From Endoryza sp044226045 (GTDB lineage Bacteria; Bacteroidota; Bacteroidia; Chitinophagales; Chitinophagaceae): a DNA stretch of 64,000 bases. Each line of letters starts with the position of its first letter. The first letter of the stretch is position 1. The translations under genes were made by a program, and so were the position numbers. The notes under the pieces are model-generated. The model saw only the letters and a program-made list of their open reading frames with translations. It searched no databases and was not told where the DNA came from. Location of the stretch: contig JBGAHR010000021.1 in assembly GCA_044226045.1 (NCBI GenBank), positions 3,249 to 67,248 on the forward strand. Direction: 5' to 3'. Of this stretch, positions 42,101 to 49,419 are shown piece after piece.

Positions 42101-44891
42101 GGATTCATCAGGAAATATATTTACTTCAACAACGATCAGCGGGGATGTGAATTACATCATCCGGCACCTGAACAGCGGGGGAGATTCACGTGTAGCCGGC
42201 TATTATTATGGATATGCAGATGGAATGGCAGATTCAGCCCGTTTTTATACAGCGGCAGGACTTAGCTTCGGTGCTGCTGGTGAGTTGCTGGTAGCGGATC
42301 CGGTTAACAACGCCATACGGGAAGTCAATCAACCGCGTCTCTATTTCAGCACCACTACAGGAACGGCATCACCCGCTCAGTATTTTACCATCAGCGGATT
42401 TGATCTGACCGCGCCTGTTCAGTTGAATGCGCCGGCCGGATATGAGCTTTCAACCAATGAAATGGGACCATTCGCTGCCAGCATTAATGTGAATCCCAAT
42501 GCAGGTGAAATAAATGCTGTAAAGATTTATATACGGTTAGCCGGAAGCAATGCGGCTGGTTACTACAGCGGTAATGTTGAGTTGACGTCCAGTGGTGCGG
42601 TAAGCAGTAACTTGTTTGTATCCGGTTTTGTAAGCAGCCCCGCCATTCAGTTTGATCCGGGTTATGTATCCACACTGGCAGGCAATGGTGAAGAAATCTC
42701 CATAGATGGTCAGGGAGTGGAAGCGAGTCTGAATCATCCGAGAGGAGTGGTGGTGGATGCGAATGGAAATACATTTGTGGCGGAACAGTCTGGAAATGTG
42801 ATCCGTAAAATTACACCGGACGGCAATGTAACAGTGTTTGCAGGATCAGGATTGGCCACATTTGCCGACGGACAAGGTACAGCAGCCAGTTTCTCTTCTC
42901 CATCAGGTATTGCCATCGATCATAACGGCAACCTGTATGTGGCAGACGGAACCAATCAAAGAATTCGCAAGATCACACCAGCCGGTATGGTAACAACCCT
43001 GGCCGGAAACGGGGAAAGTGGTTTTGTTGATGGACAGGGCGGAGATGCCCGATTCAATAGTCCGATAGCAGTTGCAGTGGATGCCGAAGGAAATGTGTAT
43101 GTGGCAGACAATGGCAATCATAGTATCAGAAAAATTACACCGGGCGGATATGTAACTACCCTTGCAGGTACAGGCGAACAGGGTGTTGAAGACGGAAATG
43201 GGGTAAACGCCAGTTTCAACTCTCCCAACAACCTGGCCGTCGATCCGGTCGGTAATGTATATGTAACCGAATGGTATGGACCACTAAGAAAGATTACACC
43301 CACAGGATCGGTTACTACTATCCATACAGAGTCATTGGGATATGATTTGTTCCAGGACGGAATTGCCATCGATCGCCTCGGCAATATCTATCTTTCTGTT
43401 ATCCTCGGTAATTCTCACAATGCCATTTATCGGCTGATGCCCTCAGGAAATGGCAAAGTGATCGCCGGATCAGTAATAGGTTATGTAGATGGTGACGGCT
43501 CCGTTGCAAAATTCTGGGATCCGGCCGGACTGGCTGTTGCCGGTGATGGGTCTGTAGTTGTGGCAGATATGGGCAATAACCGGATTCGGAAAATTACAGT
43601 ACCGGCCATTTCACTTTCAACACAAGGTGGTATCGCCTCTGTACCTGCATTCGTTAATGTAAGTGGTACTCATTTATCAGATGCATTGGTTCTTTTAGCG
43701 CCTGCTTCCTTCGAAGTGGCATTGAATCCGGCCGGACCGTTCGCCGCCCAGCAATCCATTACTCCAGTCAACGGTGAAGTGGGAGGACTACCAGTATATG
43801 TTCGTATTAAATCCACTACTAAACCAGGCGTTCATCAGGAAGTACTCAATCTGCAATCGCTGAATGCCGTCGGCCAGGGTTTACAGATAACCGGTACAGT
43901 GATAGATACTGTACCACCTGTCATCACGGCTGTGGGATCACTGACATTATGTAACAAGTCAAACGGACAATATGTTATACCGGTGATTACCGCAACTGAT
44001 ATCAGTGGAATCAGAACATCAACTTATACGATCACAGGAGCTACCAGCAGATCTGGTCAGGGATATAATGCCAGCGGCGCGTTCAATCCGGGCTACAGTA
44101 CCATCAAATGGACAGTAACGGATAGTTCAGGCAACGTGGCAACGGCTCAAACGATTGTAAGAGTGAATACTGCCATTACAGTGTCTATTCCGAACGTAAT
44201 GCCCGGCATCCTATTCGGCAGACCGAATACGATCTACCTCGGTTATGGATTACAGTGTGTCAATCTGAATACCTTTGTCAGTGGTGGTGTACGTCCGCCG
44301 GGCGGTTACAAATACCAGTGGTCAACTGGCGCTACGTCAAGCGGTATTTATATTTGTCCGAATGTACCAGGCGTATATACCTATACAGTAACCGTAACCG
44401 ATTCCTTAGGCTGCCAGGCTACTGCCTCCAAAGTGATCAATGTGGTAGATGTGCGTTGTGGACCTCAGAACAATAAAGTACTGGTTTGCTTCACCATTTT
44501 TGGCAGAACATCTACTCAGTGCTACACTCCTGCACAGGCGACCCTCGCCCTGCTGATTGGTGCTCAACTCGGACCTTGTGGCAGTACTTTACAGTCAGAG
44601 CCCCTCACTACCGCTCCAAAGAAAGCAGAGGCAGCTGATTGGCTCAATGGCCAACTATTGATCAGTCCGAATCCCAATAACGGCAACTTTACCCTGCAGT
44701 GGAAAGGAGTGTTGCCAACTGAAGTAAGGATCTATGATCAGAATGGAAAGCCGGTTTATGGAAAGATGATCAACGGCAGTACAAAAAATCAGGTACTCTC
44801 GATACAATGTGGCCCGTTGGCAAGTGGTATGTACATTGTACAGGTAATCGGAAAAGACGGTATGCTTACCGGTAAGATGCTTGTGCAATAG
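39162..44891 (+). CDS. Giant secreted Kelch/NHL-repeat protein with T9SS sorting domain
   Basis: A 1909-residue protein with a signal peptide (about 1-19). Residues about 20-320 hold Kelch repeats with the recurrent NDFWEYDP..WT.KAD motif. From about 329 come three NHL-propeller blocks (about 329-632, 752-1057 and 1170-1480) made of ATFAGNG-, NPSGLAVD- and RIRKITP-type repeats. Each is followed by a spacer of about 100 residues beginning ISGFDLTAP or SGSFLTSD. A HYR-like module (about 1583-1670), a PKD-like module and a C-terminal type A sorting domain (about 1826-1909, ISPNPNNGNF ... KMLVQ) follow. It should be exported by type IX secretion and stay at or leave the cell surface; its ligand is unknown. 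Confidence 0.9.
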   Translation: MRPLYLLALALLFSAGARTQDSWQQKSNYPAGIRIGAISFTIGDKAYIGTGSDDVVNHDDFWQYDPATDTWTQKADFGGGIRYFGAAFAVNGKGYSGLGLVGSYDWRRDIWEYDPVANTWTQKNDFPGQFRYTPVSFAIGNKGYIGTGNYRISPAYDAEYQNDFWEYDPGTDIWTRKADVPQQGRTNACGFSIGNKGYIGTGFYYYDTRLNDFWEYDPSTNIWTRKADIPATPRFGAQALSIDDKGYVMQGWYYSALNDTWEYDPASNSWTQKTSMPGTARNSGIAFSINHRGYIGLGSDAVGALRDIWQYSPRPIAPPLIRIEPTYLTTFAGNGEPGFTNGAGASVRFNNPVDVAIAPDGTTYVADLSNHAIRKIVKGLVTVLAGNGLPGYLNASGYAAQFNSPSGIDVDPDGIVYVADQNNNRIRKITPAGVVTTLAGSGVPGFADGEGTEAQFSAPSDVVVDKYRNVYVVDRGNRRIRKINLSGYVSTLAGNGGYGNTDGPGSEASFVSIYKMVMGKDGNLYVTQLDGPIRKIAPDGTVSSITVPGMFGFKYGITRDTSGYFYTSVLFDLDSNQISSFSPSFSYSNLTGSEAGYQDGIGEKGFLNYGDGMAVDASQNILIADVYNNRIRKLGLVKYAFNTTLNTPSTAMPVQISGSFLTSDIQVSVTPGFEIATDTSGAFTSSIYLPGTGGEVQSQKVYIRMSAPTKGGNLSGKITISSGGAASQQLGISGHASVPTLFVDRSFVSTKTGKPQAGLVDGPLSVAKFKTPIDIATDKWGNSYVTDMGNHSIRKITPSGLVSTLAGSGVAGYADGTGSAAQFNNPSGLAVDNDGNVFVADSYNQRIRKITPDGMVTTVAGDGSAGYLEGPSASARFNFPRDVAVDLLGNLYVTDHFNNRVRKIGTDGIVSTFAGSGENSSEDGTGTGASFYDPEYLVFDNQGNLYETESYGPLRKITPEGVVTSYFSEVFTGFHSGVLVDSSGNIFTSTTISGDVNYIIRHLNSGGDSRVAGYYYGYADGMADSARFYTAAGLSFGAAGELLVADPVNNAIREVNQPRLYFSTTTGTASPAQYFTISGFDLTAPVQLNAPAGYELSTNEMGPFAASINVNPNAGEINAVKIYIRLAGSNAAGYYSGNVELTSSGAVSSNLFVSGFVSSPAIQFDPGYVSTLAGNGEEISIDGQGVEASLNHPRGVVVDANGNTFVAEQSGNVIRKITPDGNVTVFAGSGLATFADGQGTAASFSSPSGIAIDHNGNLYVADGTNQRIRKITPAGMVTTLAGNGESGFVDGQGGDARFNSPIAVAVDAEGNVYVADNGNHSIRKITPGGYVTTLAGTGEQGVEDGNGVNASFNSPNNLAVDPVGNVYVTEWYGPLRKITPTGSVTTIHTESLGYDLFQDGIAIDRLGNIYLSVILGNSHNAIYRLMPSGNGKVIAGSVIGYVDGDGSVAKFWDPAGLAVAGDGSVVVADMGNNRIRKITVPAISLSTQGGIASVPAFVNVSGTHLSDALVLLAPASFEVALNPAGPFAAQQSITPVNGEVGGLPVYVRIKSTTKPGVHQEVLNLQSLNAVGQGLQITGTVIDTVPPVITAVGSLTLCNKSNGQYVIPVITATDISGIRTSTYTITGATSRSGQGYNASGAFNPGYSTIKWTVTDSSGNVATAQTIVRVNTAITVSIPNVMPGILFGRPNTIYLGYGLQCVNLNTFVSGGVRPPGGYKYQWSTGATSSGIYICPNVPGVYTYTVTVTDSLGCQATASKVINVVDVRCGPQNNKVLVCFTIFGRTSTQCYTPAQATLALLIGAQLGPCGSTLQSEPLTTAPKKAEAADWLNGQLLISPNPNNGNFTLQWKGVLPTEVRIYDQNGKPVYGKMINGSTKNQVLSIQCGPLASGMYIVQVIGKDGMLTGKMLVQ

Positions 44892-44910
44892 CGCCCGCCT
44901 ACCCTAAAAT

Positions 44911-44947
44911 AAAAGAGCCTTCCTGGTAAAACAGGAGGGCTCTTTTT
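44911..44947. terminator. Bidirectional intrinsic terminator
   Basis: AAAAGAGCCTTCCTG (44911-44925) pairs with CAGGAGGGCTCTTTT (44932-44946), 15 bp with one G-T wobble, around a GTAAAA loop. Both strands have a T-run, so it can end both the giant NHL gene and the convergent DUF4342 gene. Confidence 0.92.
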
Positions 44948-44962
44948 CATTTGACTTTCTTA

Positions 44963-45205
44963 TCAAACTTCTTTTTCTACCGATATCGTACACTCGCCCA
45001 CTAAAGCTGCCAAAGCGCCTACCGCCGCCAATACCGGTGCAATAGCAATACCGATCACCCCAACGGTGAGCGGGAAGCTGGCCAGCTCTTTCCCATCCTT
45101 GTCATCAATGGTGATTCGCCGGATATTCCCTTCTTTGATCAATTCCTTTACTTTTTTCAACAGGTGTTCACCATCTATTTTGAAAGACTCTTTCGTTGTA
45201 GCCAT
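44963..45205 (-). CDS. DUF4342 domain protein
   Basis: An 80-residue protein. The N-terminal half FKIDGEHLLKKVKELIKEGN is the conserved DUF4342 segment, followed by ITIDDKDGKELASFPLTVG, and the C-terminal half is hydrophobic (about 47-70, GVIGIAIAPVLAAVGALAAL), likely a membrane insert. Function unknown. Its 5' side faces the candidate small-RNA promoter on the other strand. Confidence 0.85.
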   Translation of the reverse strand: MATTKESFKIDGEHLLKKVKELIKEGNIRRITIDDKDGKELASFPLTVGVIGIAIAPVLAAVGALAALVGECTISVEKEV

Positions 45206-45300
45206 ATTGTTACAATTTGACTGAATAAATATTGTTTGCTCCTGTAATTTCCGACAATTTCATTGTAAACCTCCTCAAAACCGGAAGAATTAAAAGCGCC

Positions 45301-45365
45301 TGATAAAGATCATGAACCAGGTTGATGCAGGTCTGCAAGGCCACCGATTCGTCGTTTTATTTTAG
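45301..45365 (+). promoter_or_regulatory. Tandem operators and promoter with no gene behind it
   Basis: Dyad one is TGATAAAGATCA (45301-45312), perfect; dyad two, TGATGCAGGTCT (45323-45334), has one mismatch. The centres are 22 bp apart. TATTTTAG (45358-45365), one base off TAnnTTTG, lies 51.5 and 29.5 bp from them. It points at the plus strand, where no open frame follows before the terminator at 45431-45461. Confidence 0.6.
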
Positions 45366-45368
45366 CGG

Positions 45369-45463
45369 TGTAATGATTATGGCTTCGATTTTATAGCAGT
45401 TATAACACCAGGCTCACCTGGTTGGTTGGTAAGCCCCGTCTGTAGGAAGCGGGGCTTTTTTAT
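45369..45463 (+). ncRNA. Candidate small regulatory RNA, about 95 nt
   Basis: The predicted transcript runs from about 45369 (about four bases after the -7 element) to the T-run of the terminator. It has no useful reading frame; the only ATG frame gives seven residues. GGTGT (45367-45371) can pair with ACACC (45405-45409). ACCAGG (45407-45412) can instead pair with CCTGGT (45417-45422), so two alternative hairpins share ACC. The 3' end is the strong terminator hairpin. No known RNA family was recognised; the call rests on promoter, structure and terminator. Confidence 0.5.
45431..45461 (+). terminator. Intrinsic terminator on the plus strand, orphan
   Basis: AAGCCCCG (45431-45438) pairs perfectly with CGGGGCTT (45450-45457), followed by TTTTTTATTTT. 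The T-run is on the plus strand only, yet both flanking genes are on the minus strand, so a plus-strand non-coding transcript must end here. Confidence 0.9.
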
Positions 45464-45464
45464 T

Positions 45465-46691
45465 TTAGAAATAGGAGCTGATCCCCAATTGAAAACCGCC
45501 CATTCTCGTAGGCGGATTCCCTAAAATATCCTGCTGCCAGTGATAACGGTAGTTTGCCCGTATCACAGTTTGCGATTGTGGCCTCCAGCTGATGGCGGGC
45601 ACGACGGAGAACAGATTGTCGTATCTTTTTCCACCGGTTGATTGAAACCGGCCCACATTCCAGTCAACATATTCCAGCCGCAATGCCACATTAATAACAG
45701 ATTTTTCAAAACCCAGCAGTGGTTTTTTGACTACCGGCTGTACAAAATCGATAAATCCTCCCGTCTGACGGCTGCCATATTGCTCGGTATACGTGGATGG
45801 CACATCAGCTTTAATGAAACACCATTCTCCGGTAATGCCGGTGCCGGTGGCGGCGACGGTACTGTTCAGATCAATGGCCCATACAGTCAGCCTTCTTTTT
45901 TTATCCAATGCGATGCCGTCTTCCTCAAATTTGTTATAAATGCCGGTCATATACGAAAGACCGAGCTCGGCGATACGACTGTTTTTGATGGCTGTTTTGG
46001 CAGTGAACAAGGGGCTTCCGTTGAAGCTCTCTTCAAACCGGTCCCTGTTCAGTTTGGAGGCGGGCAGAAAAGTTCGGTTCTCCGTATTATTTATGATCTG
46101 ATCATCAAAGCCGTTAGAAAGATAGATTTCGTACGCGTATACCCAGTTGTTACTATATTTCTTGCCGTACACCCCAAATCCGGCATTGCTCCAGGTGGCA
46201 GGTAACAGGCGCGTAGCGGATATCGGCCGGTCTACAAATTCCCATTTGGGCCCATCATGATTTTGGTTGAATGCCCCGATCGGGTTCAGGATAATACCGC
46301 CTCTGAGATTAAAGAGGGGAGTAAGTTCAAAATCGAGAGAGGCAAACTCAATTCCGATCTCTTTCGCACCATCTTCAAATTCGATCTCTGTTAAAAATTT
46401 CAGCCTTTTTGAAATGGCCGAAGAAATAAACAGGCTCATGCGCCTCATCTGGAACTGATGGCCTTCGCTTATGCCATCTTCCCGGAAATACTGGTAATTG
46501 GCTTCCATATAGCCGCCCAGTTGAACAGGTAATTTTCCCCACTGCAGAAAGGGGCGGTTGTAAACGGCATCCATATTCATCGCCTGCCCGGAGGAATCCC
46601 TGGGAACCCTTCTCAACAGCGAAGGATCGATCTGCGCTTGCGAATAAACAAACGAGATAATGAGTAGTAGTAAGGTGAAAAGCTGTTTCAT
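45465..46691 (-). CDS. Porin of the phosphate-selective OprO/P type
   Basis: A 408-residue protein with a signal peptide (about 1-20, ending SYSQAQ-like FVYSQAQ). The mature part is a chain of amphipathic strands with QLGGYMEANYQYF, RRMSLFISSAISKRLKFLTEIEFEDG and a C-terminal strand ending QLGISSYF with terminal phenylalanine, as in OprO/P-type outer-membrane porins. Its start overlaps the Rieske gene stop by 4 bp. It forms an operon with two redox proteins, so it may let their substrate or a metal complex enter. The specificity is unknown. Confidence 0.8.
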   Translation of the reverse strand: MKQLFTLLLLIISFVYSQAQIDPSLLRRVPRDSSGQAMNMDAVYNRPFLQWGKLPVQLGGYMEANYQYFREDGISEGHQFQMRRMSLFISSAISKRLKFLTEIEFEDGAKEIGIEFASLDFELTPLFNLRGGIILNPIGAFNQNHDGPKWEFVDRPISATRLLPATWSNAGFGVYGKKYSNNWVYAYEIYLSNGFDDQIINNTENRTFLPASKLNRDRFEESFNGSPLFTAKTAIKNSRIAELGLSYMTGIYNKFEEDGIALDKKRRLTVWAIDLNSTVAATGTGITGEWCFIKADVPSTYTEQYGSRQTGGFIDFVQPVVKKPLLGFEKSVINVALRLEYVDWNVGRFQSTGGKRYDNLFSVVPAISWRPQSQTVIRANYRYHWQQDILGNPPTRMGGFQLGISSYF

Positions 46692-47131
46692 GATTTTCTC
46701 AGATCGATGAATAATTCATTACCCTGAACGCTAACCGGGAAACTGCGGAGGTTTCTGTTTGCTGGACCAGCTGCTACTTTTCCCGTGCGGTCAAATTCAC
46801 TTCCGTGAGCCGGGCACTGCAGCGCATCACCGGCAACCTGTAATTCTGTGCCCTGGTGGGTGCATTGCATCCACAGTGCGGTATAGTTGTCTTCTGTAAA
46901 GCGGTATATGCAGATCGGGTATTGAAGGGCTTCATTCCGGATCACGAGATAGGAGTGGTAGGCATTCGCTTTGTCTTTCTTTTTGAAATCGTCCAGGGCT
47001 ATCAGTATGCCATTATCCGATAACCGGCCACTCAGAAAACGGGTGCTTCCGCAGGATGATAACAAAGTCATACCTGCCAGCCCGGCCATACAGGCGCCAC
47101 AACTTTGCGTAATAAAATCTCTTCGATTCAT
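46688..47131 (-). CDS. Rieske [2Fe-2S] protein, Tat-exported lipoprotein
   Basis: A 147-residue protein. The N terminus has a twin-arginine motif (NRRDFI, residues 2-7), a hydrophobic stretch and a lipobox LLSSC with C27. The Rieske domain carries the ligands C90/H92 (CTHQG) and C106/H109 (CPAHG). It is therefore likely folded with its cluster in the cytoplasm, exported by Tat and anchored as a lipoprotein. It lies 2 bp after the di-haem gene and overlaps the porin gene by 4 bp. Confidence 0.88.
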   Translation of the reverse strand: MNRRDFITQSCGACMAGLAGMTLLSSCGSTRFLSGRLSDNGILIALDDFKKKDKANAYHSYLVIRNEALQYPICIYRFTEDNYTALWMQCTHQGTELQVAGDALQCPAHGSEFDRTGKVAAGPANRNLRSFPVSVQGNELFIDLRKS

Positions 47132-47133
47132 AC

Positions 47134-48336
47134 TTAAAGGGATTCGAGAAATTTGAGTAGATCGGCCTTTTCTTTAGCTGTCAGCTGTTTGAAATTTTCG
47201 CGGCTTTTTTCAGCTTCTCCGCCGTGCAACAGAATGGCTTCTTCAATGCTTCGTGCCCGTCCATCGTGTAAAAGAAAGTATTGCCCGCCCTGTGATTTTT
47301 TTGAAAGACCCAATCCCCATAATGCCGGCGTTTTCCATTCAGCGGGTAAGGCAGTTCCTTCGGTATAACCATCATTGAGTGCGGCGCCCATATCGTGCAA
47401 CAGTAAATCGGTATAAGGCGAGAACGTCTTTTCAGAAAGCGCAGCAATGGGAGATAAGCCGGTCTTCAAGGCAGGAGTATGACATTTACCACAGGAAATG
47501 CCAAGAAAGAGTTGCCGCCCGTTATCGACCGAAGCATCATTGGTATTTCGTGGTATCGGCGCCTTTAGTGTCTTCAGGTAAAATACCACATCCTGAACGG
47601 TCTGGTTACTGATTTCAGGATCGGTAAGATGTCCCGAATAAGTATCGTACGGTTCAAAGGAGGAAGTGATGCCAATATCCTGGTTGTAGGCATTGGCGGT
47701 TTGCTGCAACAGGTCATAGGTAGCGCCCTTCTTTCCAAATCTGCCAATATACCGTCCGTTGGAAGCGATGCTGTTTGGCCGGAGCGAAGCATAAGTCGGA
47801 ACAGAAATCCAGTTGGGTCGACCGGATATGCCGTCACCATCGAGATCCTGTGGATCGGAAAGTGCCAGGAGCACAGAATCCGGAACGGCATCGATGAATC
47901 CCAGGCCGGTATTGGCAGGGGGTAGAAAGCGCGAAAAACTGGCACCGGCCGGTATGACCTCTGTTGAAAAGCCGGGTATGGCCAGGTGTTGCAATTGCGG
48001 TCCACCCTGGTGGAGAAACAGATTCCCCTGACTGGTATCGGATTGACCGAACCTGGTCAGTGTGGTAAAAGGATGTCCTTTTCCATCACCTGCATGACAA
48101 CTGGCGCAGGAATTTGCCACAAACAACGGTCCCAGGCCTTTTTCAATAGTGAAAACATCATTATTGAATGCCAGATCGCCACGCAGGAACAGTTTATGCT
48201 GATCGGGCGTCAACCCTTCAACCGGTCCATCCAGCAGACTGTCTTCCCTGGGTGATCCCGGTAGTAGTTTATGGCATGATTGCGCTGCCAAAACCAACAA
48301 GGCCAATCCACAAACGATATAAAAACTTCTTTTCAT
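47134..48336 (-). CDS. Di-haem cytochrome c-type oxidoreductase (DUF1111-like lipoprotein)
   Basis: A 400-residue lipoprotein; the signal peptide ends in LAAQSC with the lipidated C21. Two haem-binding motifs are present, CASCH (residues 77-81) and CGKCH (282-286). The fold region matches the di-haem oxidoreductase/DUF1111 group related to MauG and cytochrome c peroxidase. It leads a three-gene operon with the Rieske protein and the porin, suggesting periplasmic electron transfer. Its promoter at 48350-48398 has a DtxR-type box, so metal-dependent repression is likely. Confidence 0.87.
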   Translation of the reverse strand: MKRSFYIVCGLALLVLAAQSCHKLLPGSPREDSLLDGPVEGLTPDQHKLFLRGDLAFNNDVFTIEKGLGPLFVANSCASCHAGDGKGHPFTTLTRFGQSDTSQGNLFLHQGGPQLQHLAIPGFSTEVIPAGASFSRFLPPANTGLGFIDAVPDSVLLALSDPQDLDGDGISGRPNWISVPTYASLRPNSIASNGRYIGRFGKKGATYDLLQQTANAYNQDIGITSSFEPYDTYSGHLTDPEISNQTVQDVVFYLKTLKAPIPRNTNDASVDNGRQLFLGISCGKCHTPALKTGLSPIAALSEKTFSPYTDLLLHDMGAALNDGYTEGTALPAEWKTPALWGLGLSKKSQGGQYFLLHDGRARSIEEAILLHGGEAEKSRENFKQLTAKEKADLLKFLESL

Positions 48337-48349
48337 TGTAATAGCGTGA

Positions 48350-48398
48350 CAAAAATATAAGATTAGATTTACAAAACAAAAAATTTAGGTGAGTCTAA
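48350..48398. promoter_or_regulatory. Minus-strand promoter with a DtxR/IdeR-like box
   Basis: TATTTTTG (minus strand, 48357-48350) is a perfect -7 element. TTG (minus 48379-48377) lies 19 bp upstream of it, a good -33 element. Directly upstream, TTAGGTGAGTCTAA (48385-48398) matches the iron-box consensus TTAGGTTAGCCTAA at 12 of 14 positions. The leader of the di-haem gene is about 10 nt. The box also lies about 49 bp before the start of the DtxR-type regulator on the other strand, so that gene may repress both directions. Confidence 0.75.
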
Positions 48399-48446
48399 TT
48401 ATAGCCGAAGCAGGCGAATTTGGTAAATTGCGTTCAAAATCAACGG

Positions 48447-49109
48447 ATGGCACATTCGCTGGCGGAGGAAAATTATTTGAAAGCGCTGTTCAAGCTGGGT
48501 AGTAGCGGTGAGCCGGTGGCCACGTCGGCACTGGCGCAGGAATTGGGGGTTCAGGCCGCTTCCGCTACGGATATGTTGAAGAGAATGCTGGAGAAGAAAC
48601 TGGTGGCTTATCAGAAATCGAAAGGCGCGAGGCTAACCGAAAAGGGAAAGCAGGCTGCCATTCATATCATACGCAATCATCGCCTGTGGGAAGTATTCCT
48701 GGTGGAGAAACTTGGTTTTAAATGGGATGAGGTGCATGACATCGCCGAACAACTCGAGCATATTCACAGCGATCCGCTGATAGAAAAGCTGGATGCCTAC
48801 CTCGGTTTCCCTCGTACCGACCCGCACGGTGATCCTATTCCGGATGCGAAAGGCAATTTTGCCAAATCAAAATCTGTCCAGCTGTCTTCCCTGTTGCAGG
48901 GCGACGAGGCCCGGTTCACCGGTGTAACAGATCACTCCGTTTCCTTCCTGAATTACCTCGATAAGATAGGGCTCTCCCTGGGCGATTCAATAAAAGTTCG
49001 ATCCATCGAAGACTTCGATCAGAATTATACGCTGCTGTTAAAAGGAAAAAAAGAAATTGTTGTCAGCCTGAAAGTAGCCAATAGCGTGATGGTGGTGAGA
49101 GAAGGATGA
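48447..49109 (+). CDS. DtxR/MntR family metal-dependent repressor
   Basis: A 220-residue protein. The N-terminal winged helix starts HSLAEENYLKALFKLG and continues ATDMLKRMLEKKLVAY; the second domain (about 70-140) holds the dimer and metal region with HIIRNHRLWEVFLVE and VHDIAEQLEHIHSD. A C-terminal SH3/FeoA-like domain (about 145-220) is present. It senses Fe(II) or Mn(II) and represses genes through boxes like that at 48385-48398. ATG 48447 is preferred to a TTG at 48420 because the family starts here. It faces the di-haem operon. Confidence 0.92.
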   Translation: MAHSLAEENYLKALFKLGSSGEPVATSALAQELGVQAASATDMLKRMLEKKLVAYQKSKGARLTEKGKQAAIHIIRNHRLWEVFLVEKLGFKWDEVHDIAEQLEHIHSDPLIEKLDAYLGFPRTDPHGDPIPDAKGNFAKSKSVQLSSLLQGDEARFTGVTDHSVSFLNYLDKIGLSLGDSIKVRSIEDFDQNYTLLLKGKKEIVVSLKVANSVMVVREG

Positions 49110-49110
49110 A

Positions 49111-49410
49111 GACAATTAGTCAATTTGTTAATTGGTCAATGAGCCAATGGTGATTTCGGATTACGGATTACGGATGACGGATGGAAAACAATTAGCCAAT
49201 TCGTCAATTAGTCAATTTGCCAATGCGATTACTTTGTTCGCTCCCGCTATCAATCGCGCCCCGATTTCCGCTCCCCTCGCCCTTGGGAGAGGGGCCGGGG
49301 GTGAGGGAACCGCAAACCAACGTGAAACAGGAAACGTCAAACGCGAAACGGCTAAACTGCCAACCGCAAACCGCCAATTAAATTCAGTAAATTACAAATA
49401 CATCAATTGC
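49111..49410. repeat. Composite intergenic repeat
   Basis: This 312-bp gap has no gene but contains ordered repeat words: CAATTAGTCAATTTG and GGTCAATGAGCCAATG, then ATTACGGATTACGGAT, then AATTTGCCAATGCGATT, then TTCGCTCCCGCT, and finally AAACCGC words. The same order of words recurs at 58730-58850. The stretch after 49290 is a CG-rich GAGAGGGGCCGGGGG segment. No promoter is recognised apart from weak elements. Confidence 0.85.
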
Positions 49411-49419
49411 TGAATCGCC

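Noticed and set aside
39240..43384. Several minus-strand frames under the giant NHL gene
   Set aside because: They are shadows created by the repetitive coding sequence of the plus strand.
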